Origin: Gracilimonas amylolytica
GTDB taxonomy: Bacteria; Bacteroidota; Rhodothermia; Balneolales; Balneolaceae
Reading direction: 5' to 3'
NCBI RefSeq assembly: GCF_002911695.1
Contig: NZ_PQBS01000011.1
Coordinates: 1 to 64,000 of the forward strand
DNA length: 64,000 nucleotides
The translations under genes and the position numbers were made by a program. Of the stretch, positions 59,436-64,000 are shown piece by piece. The number at the start of each line of letters is the position of its first letter. The stretch's first letter is position 1. Below the pieces are notes generated by a model. It made no database searches. It was given only the letters and a program-made list of their open reading frames with translations, and had not been told where the DNA came from.

Positions 59436-60680
59436 TTGACAAGAAAGAAGTTTGACATACCGAAAATGTACCAGTCTCCAATCATTCGGAAGGTAAAGGA
59501 GGCGACCAAGATCATCGATCCGATGAAGAAGGATCTGGAGCCAACGGTGCTGGATTTTGGTCCGGTACAATTTCTGATCCCTCGATTTTTTGGATTCTGT
59601 TATGGCGTTGAGAACGCCATCGACATCGCTTACCGAACGGTGGCGGAAAATCCAGACAAGGATATCTATTTACTCAGTGAGATGATCCACAATCCAACTG
59701 TAAATGAGGATCTTCAAAAAAGAGGGGTGAAATTTCTGTTTGATACAGATGGTACAGAACACATTCCGATATCAAGCCTGAGCGAAGAGGATATTGTGAT
59801 CGTGCCTGCTTTCGGAACGACCCTGGAGATACAGTCTCAACTTAAAGAAGTTGGCATTGATCCCTACCGGTTTAATACTACCTGTCCTTTTGTTGAAAAA
59901 GTATGGAAACGAGGGAAACAGCTGGGAAAGAAGGATTACAGTTTGGTGGTTCATGGCAAGCACCGGCATGAAGAAACACGGGCCACCTTCTCTCATAGCG
60001 CTGATCATTCTGCCGTTGTGGTCGTTCTGAATCCTGAAGAAGCTAAAATACTGGCTGATATCATGACCGGTGAAAGACCCGGTTCTGACTTTGAAAAATA
60101 CTTTGGTCATAAGTCAACAGGTGGCTTCGATCCGATAAAAGATATGGAGCGATTTGGGGTGATCAATCAGACCACCATGCTGGCTACTGAAACTCAGGAA
60201 GTGATGGAGATCTTACGCGAGGCGGCTATCAAGCGGTTTGGCGAGGCTAATGTACTCGATCACTTTGCGGACACCTCAGATACGTTGTGTTATGCCACCA
60301 ACGAGAACCAATCGGCCACTCTGGCATTGGCTGAAACAGATGCCGACCTGGCTATTGTGGTAGGTGGCTACAACTCTTCAAATACCATGCATCTGGTTGA
60401 GATCCTGGAGCATCATTTTCCAACCTATCATGTAAGGGATAAGGGAGAATTGAGTCCAGATTTAATTAATCATTTCGATCAGTGGGATAAAGAGATGAAG
60501 CGTACCAGGGACTGGCTTGCTATGAAAGAGAGTCCTCATAAAATTGCTCTGACCTCAGGTGCCTCCTGTCCCGATATTCTGGTAGATGAAGTGTTGCTTC
60601 AGATTCTGGAATACTTTGAGGATACAAATAAAGTGGGTGACGTTATCTCACCCTTTGAGGAAAAGTTGGAACCTGAATAA
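59436..60680 (+). CDS. ispH: 4-hydroxy-3-methylbut-2-enyl diphosphate reductase
   Basis: Last enzyme of the non-mevalonate isoprenoid pathway, a 4Fe-4S protein of 414 aa giving IPP and DMAPP. The three cluster cysteines are in FGFCYGVENAIDIA (Cys about 51), NTTCPFVEKVWKRG (Cys about 149) and SGASCPDILVDEVL (Cys about 373), with catalytic Glu in VGGYNSSNTMHLVE region helices. It is longer than the roughly 310-aa E. coli form, with an extended N-terminus and a mid insert, as in Bacteroidota relatives such as Salinibacter. TTG start; ATG at 59466 is an alternative. Confidence 0.93.
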   Translation: MTRKKFDIPKMYQSPIIRKVKEATKIIDPMKKDLEPTVLDFGPVQFLIPRFFGFCYGVENAIDIAYRTVAENPDKDIYLLSEMIHNPTVNEDLQKRGVKFLFDTDGTEHIPISSLSEEDIVIVPAFGTTLEIQSQLKEVGIDPYRFNTTCPFVEKVWKRGKQLGKKDYSLVVHGKHRHEETRATFSHSADHSAVVVVLNPEEAKILADIMTGERPGSDFEKYFGHKSTGGFDPIKDMERFGVINQTTMLATETQEVMEILREAAIKRFGEANVLDHFADTSDTLCYATNENQSATLALAETDADLAIVVGGYNSSNTMHLVEILEHHFPTYHVRDKGELSPDLINHFDQWDKEMKRTRDWLAMKESPHKIALTSGASCPDILVDEVLLQILEYFEDTNKVGDVISPFEEKLEPE

Positions 60681-60742
60681 AGCTTAATGGTTTGATTCTG
60701 TTAGTTGGGTAACCAATAACAATTCAACGAATAACGAAGAGA

Positions 60743-61162
60743 ATGTGGATCCAGAAAGAAATTCAGCTTGCACCCAAATCAAGAGGTTATCACATAATAA
60801 CCGAAGAGATCTTAAGGGAAATGCCTGAGATCAATAATATTCAGACCGGTCTGGCTCATATGTTTATCAAACACACCAGTGCGGCACTTACCATTAATGA
60901 AAATGCAGATCCCTCAGTGCGGCGGGATTTCGAATCTCATTTCAATAGGGTGGTTCCTGAAGATACCTCACTTTATGAACACACTTTGGAAGGAACCGAA
61001 GATATGACCTCTCATATAAAAAGCTCTTTAATGGGCTCTTCTGTTACTGTACCGATTACCGCGGGACGATTTAACATGGGAACCTGGCAGGGGATATACT
61101 TATGTGAACATCGCAATAGAGGAGGCTCACGCAAACTGGTGATCACTTTACAGGGGGAGTGA
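60743..61162 (+). CDS. YjbQ-family protein (UPF0047)
   Basis: A protein of 139 aa covering the whole YjbQ family: GYHIITEEILREMPEI, GLAHMFIKHTSAALTINENA (about 36-55), SLYEHTLEGTEDMTSHIKSS, and GTWQGIYLCEHRNRGGSRKL. The conserved His, Thr and Asp/Glu residues in these blocks form a presumed metal site. Some members show weak thiamin phosphate synthase activity, but the true role is unknown. It is 62 nt after ispH on the same strand and convergent with the DUF2179 gene. Confidence 0.9.
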   Translation: MWIQKEIQLAPKSRGYHIITEEILREMPEINNIQTGLAHMFIKHTSAALTINENADPSVRRDFESHFNRVVPEDTSLYEHTLEGTEDMTSHIKSSLMGSSVTVPITAGRFNMGTWQGIYLCEHRNRGGSRKLVITLQGE

Positions 61163-61165
61163 TAT

Positions 61166-61741
61166 TTAAACTCCTTTTCTAATTCTCAGCAGCCGGTCCA
61201 AAGGACTTAAGTTATCTGAAAGGGGTAAGTGGTCGTGATGCTTATTGGAGTATTTCACTTCTTCAGTGGAGAAAAAGGCCTCCGGATCCAAGTCTTTAAC
61301 AATATCGAAGACTTTATTCAGCTTTTTCCTTTTCAGTACCGTAAATATGATCTTGACATCATTAAACCCACCCTTGGCATCCACACTGGTTACGGCAACA
61401 CCGGCTTCTTTAAGCGCTTCAATGATGTCCTGAGATTTTTGCAGGGTGATAATACGAACCAGAACGGTCCCGATCTTCATTTTATCTTCTATAAAAAGCC
61501 CCATGAAAGTACCGGCTGAAAATCCGGCAGCATAAGCTATGTAATTCACCCAATGATCCAGATTGGTTAGCAATTGTGCCACCACGATCACCCAGATCAA
61601 CACCTCGAAAAAACCCAATACCGCTGATTCCCACTTATAGCCACGTGAAACCATGGTTATTCTGAGGGTACCAAGAGAAACATCGGCTATCCGCGAAAAA
61701 AATATAATGACAGGCAGTACAAATACAGAAAATTCAGGCAT
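61166..61741 (-). CDS. DUF2179/DUF5698 membrane protein (UPF0316, YebE-like)
   Basis: A protein of about 191 aa. Three N-terminal helices (FVLPVIIFFSRIADVSLGTL, VLGFFEVLIWVIVVAQLL, WVNYIAYAAGFSAGTFMGLF) are followed by a cytoplasmic DUF2179 domain with VRIITLQKSQDIIEALKEAG, AVTSVDAKGGFNDVKIIFTV and LDPEAFFSTEEVKYSN. DUF2179 domains are thought to bind nucleotides or nucleobases. The role is unknown. I use the Met just before helix 1; an ATG at 61768 would add nine residues. Confidence 0.82.
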   Translation of the reverse strand: MPEFSVFVLPVIIFFSRIADVSLGTLRITMVSRGYKWESAVLGFFEVLIWVIVVAQLLTNLDHWVNYIAYAAGFSAGTFMGLFIEDKMKIGTVLVRIITLQKSQDIIEALKEAGVAVTSVDAKGGFNDVKIIFTVLKRKKLNKVFDIVKDLDPEAFFSTEEVKYSNKHHDHLPLSDNLSPLDRLLRIRKGV

Positions 61742-61898
61742 AAAAAATATCTTAGATTCGGGCTGCAATAATAAGGATAATTTAAACCACAGCGAACAGG
61801 ATTCGAAATATTTACTGTGATCTGTTGATATGGATATTCAATACCTGATTTAGCAAACAAAGGGTAAATAATTCTTGATAGTGGAGGGTAATAACCCT

Positions 61899-61906
61899 TA
61901 TCTTTA
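61899..61906 (+). promoter_or_regulatory. -7 promoter box (TATCTTTA) of ffs
   Basis: TATCTTTA ends 7 nt before the folded 5' end of SRP RNA (61914). Because the RNA's end is fixed by its structure, this helps to set the distance from box to transcription start for the organism. Confidence 0.6.
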
Positions 61907-61913
61907 AAGCCTT

Positions 61914-62011
61914 GGGCAAGTCCTATACAGCCAGCTCCCTTTGAACTCCGTCAGGGCAGGAATGCAGCAGCGGTAATTAGGTCGTAGCGGCGTGATATAG
62001 GTCGCTTGCCC
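61914..62011 (+). ncRNA. ffs: Signal recognition particle RNA, small bacterial type
   Basis: The domain IV hairpin is plain: gtcagggcaggaatgcagca (61950-61969) followed by gcggtaa corresponds to the conserved GUCAGG...GGAA...GCAGCA core that binds Ffh. The ends pair over 7 bp (gggcaag at 61914-61920 with cttgccc at 62005-62011), giving a rod of about 98 nt without an Alu domain. A T-rich run follows (attttta), then a strong terminator at 62046. It guides ribosome-nascent chains to the membrane with Ffh and FtsY. Confidence 0.95.
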
Positions 62012-62045
62012 ATTTTTATTTTTGGAAGTGTTATCCAATAAAAAA

Positions 62046-62077
62046 CCCCGCACATGTATACATGTGCGGGGTTTTTT
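62046..62077. terminator. Bidirectional terminator with a 13-bp perfect stem
   Basis: ccccgcacatgta (62046-62058) pairs perfectly with tacatgtgcgggg (62059-62071). Five A precede it and six T follow, so it ends both the ffs transcript and the DUF2911 transcript coming from the right. Confidence 0.88.
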
Positions 62078-62098
62078 GTTTTTGGATCGAAAGTAGAA

Positions 62099-62671
62099 TT
62101 ACTCGGTTTCGATCGGTACAGGAACGCGAACTGTTCCCCAATGCAGGTTTAAATGAACTTTTGTATCTGACAGTTCATTGAAGTAGATCTCAAACCATTC
62201 GAGATCTGATCCTTCAGCAGGTTCAGCGGTTACACGTATCACATCATCAGACTGATCATAACCGTAAGCACCCCATGCAGGAGTACCGTCTTCACGGGTA
62301 AGATTACTGTTCAAAATTACGGTCCATTCGTTATCGTTTGGAATTGAAAACAGTGTGTAAGTTCCAGCTTCAACAGCTTCTCCACCAAAAATCACATCAC
62401 CTGAAAAGGTTATAGTGGTAGATTCATTAGCTCCGGTTCTCCAAACTTCTCCGGCAGGAGCAAGTGTAGAACCTTCAGCAAAGTAGGTTCGGCCTTTGAT
62501 ACCAGAGCGGCCGTATGTAACAGTTACGACTGTAGTACCAATATTTTGGCTGACAGTGGCATTTGGACTCACTCTGGCTTCATTATTTCCTCTTTCCTGA
62601 GCGAAAGAAATGCCGGTCATAAGCAAAATCGCCAGCACAGGGATGATGGATAGTTTTATCTTGTTTTTCAT
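62099..62671 (-). CDS. DUF2911 exported protein
   Basis: A protein of about 190 aa with a signal peptide (IIPVLAILLMTGISFA, cleavage after about residue 24). The DUF2911 family blocks VTVTYGRSGIKGRTYF (about 50-65), EVWRTGANESTTITFS, GTYTLFSIPNDNEWTVILN (about 103-121) and VHLNLHWGTVRVPVPI are all present. Family function is unknown; members are common periplasmic proteins of Bacteroidota. The internal ATG gives the signal peptide; the longer frame to 62725 would overlap the amidohydrolase gene. Likely co-transcribed with it. Confidence 0.85.
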   Translation of the reverse strand: MKNKIKLSIIPVLAILLMTGISFAQERGNNEARVSPNATVSQNIGTTVVTVTYGRSGIKGRTYFAEGSTLAPAGEVWRTGANESTTITFSGDVIFGGEAVEAGTYTLFSIPNDNEWTVILNSNLTREDGTPAWGAYGYDQSDDVIRVTAEPAEGSDLEWFEIYFNELSDTKVHLNLHWGTVRVPVPIETE

Positions 62672-62693
62672 TGTACCGAGTTTTATTGGGTTA

Positions 62694-63803
62694 TTAGTTG
62701 GTTGTGTCGAATAGTGATTCATCAATGCCCGGTATTATTTTAAGGGCATTTTTGTAATACAGTTTTTGTAACACGTCATCGGGCAGATCTAATCCATACA
62801 TTTGCCAGAAAGCGTGTCGTCTGCGAAAATAATCGAAATATTCATCGTCACTTTCGAGGACCCTGAAATAGGTGTGATATTCATGGGGGCGATAGGTGTC
62901 TTTACCGAACAGCAAGCGATCCTGATATTTTATAAAGAATTCTTTGGCAAAACGGGGCTGGCGACCAAGTTCAGCAATAATGGCAGCCGTTTCGGTGTAT
63001 ACATTCGGAAATTCATCCAGGTGTTCACCGAGTCGGGCCAGGTCATTTGCCATCCATCCAAAATGTGCGTTGATGAAGGTGGTTTCAGGATGTTTGCGGA
63101 ATACATTCCACTGCTCCTGCATCACCACTTCCCAACTGGGATATCGGGTAGAATCTCCGCGATGGCGATCAGGGAAGTTCTTCATTTCCAGCCAGCGTTC
63201 GTTCTTGTGATCGATGGGGGCCCAGAAAACGGCCGGTTCCCCGGTGTGAATGAGAACCGGAATGCCCAGTTCTCCGGCTTTGGCCCAGACAGGGTCAATG
63301 CGTGGGTCGTCAGTATGCACACGGTTACCCTCTGTGTCTAAAACGGTCAATCCAAGATTCTTGAAGATCTTAACACCACGTGCGCCATTGTCATAATCTT
63401 CCTGAAGTTGTGCCACGGCTCGCTCAGTCCAGCCGGGTTCATCTATCCCGTCGAAATCAATATTGGCAAAGACCACAAAACGACCGGGAGCCTGCTCTCT
63501 GGCTGCATCCACCATCTCTTTGAGTGTGTTTCCGGACCGGCCACTCAGGTTAACCAATACCTTCATGTTCAGGCTGTCCATTTCACGCACGGTCTGTTTA
63601 AGATTCATGGACCCCATTCTCCAAAGGTGACTGTGAACATCGATGAACGGATATTTGGCGGAAGTGACTTCTTCACCGGGAATAACCAATGTGGATTCAG
63701 GCTGATATTCCTCGAAAGTCATGGTTGTGTCGGCTTCCTGAGCACAAGCCACAGAACCCGTTAGTACGAGCAAAAATACAAGATTAGTAAATAGTTTCTT
63801 CAT
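62694..63803 (-). CDS. Exported amidohydrolase-family protein
   Basis: A protein of 369 aa with a signal peptide (FTNLVFLLVLTGSVACA; the Cys could also be lipidated, though the lipobox is imperfect). The amidohydrolase TIM barrel shows PFIDVHSHLWRMG (metal His-x-His, about 52-54), VKIFKNLGL, PVLIHTGEPAVFW (His), TFINAHFGWMANDL (His) and LLFGKDTYRP (catalytic Asp). This matches the amidohydrolase-2/ACMSD-like group. The substrate is unknown; its periplasmic location is unusual for that group. First gene of a unit with the DUF2911 gene. Confidence 0.86.
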   Translation of the reverse strand: MKKLFTNLVFLLVLTGSVACAQEADTTMTFEEYQPESTLVIPGEEVTSAKYPFIDVHSHLWRMGSMNLKQTVREMDSLNMKVLVNLSGRSGNTLKEMVDAAREQAPGRFVVFANIDFDGIDEPGWTERAVAQLQEDYDNGARGVKIFKNLGLTVLDTEGNRVHTDDPRIDPVWAKAGELGIPVLIHTGEPAVFWAPIDHKNERWLEMKNFPDRHRGDSTRYPSWEVVMQEQWNVFRKHPETTFINAHFGWMANDLARLGEHLDEFPNVYTETAAIIAELGRQPRFAKEFFIKYQDRLLFGKDTYRPHEYHTYFRVLESDDEYFDYFRRRHAFWQMYGLDLPDDVLQKLYYKNALKIIPGIDESLFDTTN

Positions 63804-63873
63804 AGGGTGTTATGTACAATGAAATAGTAAAATAGTTTGTGCAAATGTACACAGGACAACTGAAATTAAAAAA

Positions 63874-63900
63874 AGCTCTGTGATTTCTAATCACAGAGCT
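63874..63900. terminator. Hairpin terminator between the amidohydrolase leader and the gene at the window end
   Basis: A 12-bp perfect stem, agctctgtgatt (63874-63885) with aatcacagagct (63889-63900). On the minus strand it is followed by ttttttttaattt, so it terminates the partial gene entering from the right edge. Confidence 0.8.
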
Positions 63901-63920
63901 TTTGAAAAGAGTCTATATCT

Positions 63921-64000
63921 CTAAAACTTTGGGTCTTCCTTCAGAAGATGACCAAACTCCTTCTTAAACTTCGCCACCTTAGGTGCGATCACAATTGAGC
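63921..64000 (-). CDS. 3' end of an unidentified gene (partial)
   Basis: On the minus strand an open frame enters from the window edge and ends with a TAG at 63923-63921. The last residues read SIVIAPKVAKFKKEFGHLLK then EDPKF. The frame is lysine-rich and is followed by the hairpin terminator 20 nt later, which supports a real gene. The 25 visible residues are not enough to name it. Confidence 0.6.
   Translation of the reverse strand, partial: SIVIAPKVAKFKKEFGHLLKEDPKF

Noticed and set aside
1-64000. tRNA or rRNA genes
   Set aside because: No cloverleaf with conserved GGTTCRA arm and CCA end, and no rRNA-like sequence, was found by eye; a covariance-model scan would be needed to exclude a tRNA fully.

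Overview
The window looks like a chromosome segment from a member of the Balneolaceae/Rhodothermota-Balneolota side of the Bacteroidota superphylum. The basis is the protein set: GldC, a TonB receptor paired with a DUF4249 lipoprotein, YfhO, DUF2911, a long-form IspH, HPr and enzyme I without sugar permeases, and a Cu/Zn SOD lipoprotein. Upstream regions also carry a recurring TAnnTTTG-type -7 box, mostly written TATCTTTG or TATCTTTA. The genus is not determined. Most genes are ordinary housekeeping genes in short operons on both strands.

Layout. 0-0.7 kb: an IS1595-type insertion sequence whose left inverted repeat begins at base 1. 1-3.3 kb: a STAS protein, then adenosylhomocysteinase with a TlpA-like thioredoxin lipoprotein. 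3.4-8.4 kb: an operon with L-2-hydroxyglutarate oxidase, a large FAD/Fe-S dehydrogenase of the D-2-hydroxyacid type, and a secreted protein of unknown function. 8.5-17.4 kb: recN, an inverted-repeat-flanked four-helix-bundle gene, rluD-like, a CNNM/CorC-type protein, lysC, a BaiN/HI0933-type flavoprotein, a MazF-type toxin-antitoxin pair and lysA.

17.5-23.4 kb is the most notable region. A clear cyclic-di-AMP (ydaO-yuaA) riboswitch, with its own promoter, precedes a TIM-barrel protein of unknown function. A CPA2 cation/proton antiporter with USP-like tails follows, then an APC permease fused to EIIA-like and RCK_C (TrkA_C) domains. This looks like a c-di-AMP-controlled ion/osmolyte module. 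The RCK_C tail could sense the same nucleotide, and the EIIA-like domain could receive phosphate from the HPr/EI pair encoded at 35.5 kb; both links are inference.

23.4-26.8 kb: an ABC transporter/GntR (YtrA-type) operon with a 13-bp perfect inverted-repeat operator, then hisS. 27.1-32.6 kb: an AT-rich surface-polysaccharide cluster (flippase, nitroreductase-like protein, pyruvyl transferase) and two family 2 glycosyltransferases. 32.6-47.1 kb: YfhO, gatC, ptsH-ptsI, SodC, a PlsC-type acyltransferase, a bile-acid:sodium-symporter family protein, a VOC protein, an ABC-F ATPase, GldC, a YfcC-type transporter and a Memo-family protein, with dispersed intergenic palindromes.

47.1-47.8 kb: a REP-associated tyrosine transposase (RAYT) flanked by two long palindromes, with a third, perfect 50-bp copy inside its own reading frame. 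47.8-54.4 kb: nth with an unusual cysteine pattern, glyS, an AT-rich stretch with a decayed duplicate, a small secreted protein, and the DUF4249/TonB receptor pair. 54.5-64 kb: rpmH-rnpA-yidC, a standalone HSDR_N nuclease-like protein, an M24 aminopeptidase, ispH, yjbQ, a DUF2179 protein, the SRP RNA gene (ffs), a DUF2911 protein, an exported amidohydrolase, and the 3' end of an unidentified gene running off the window.

No tRNA, rRNA or CRISPR array was seen. All calls come from reading the sequence and translated frames; no database search was run.
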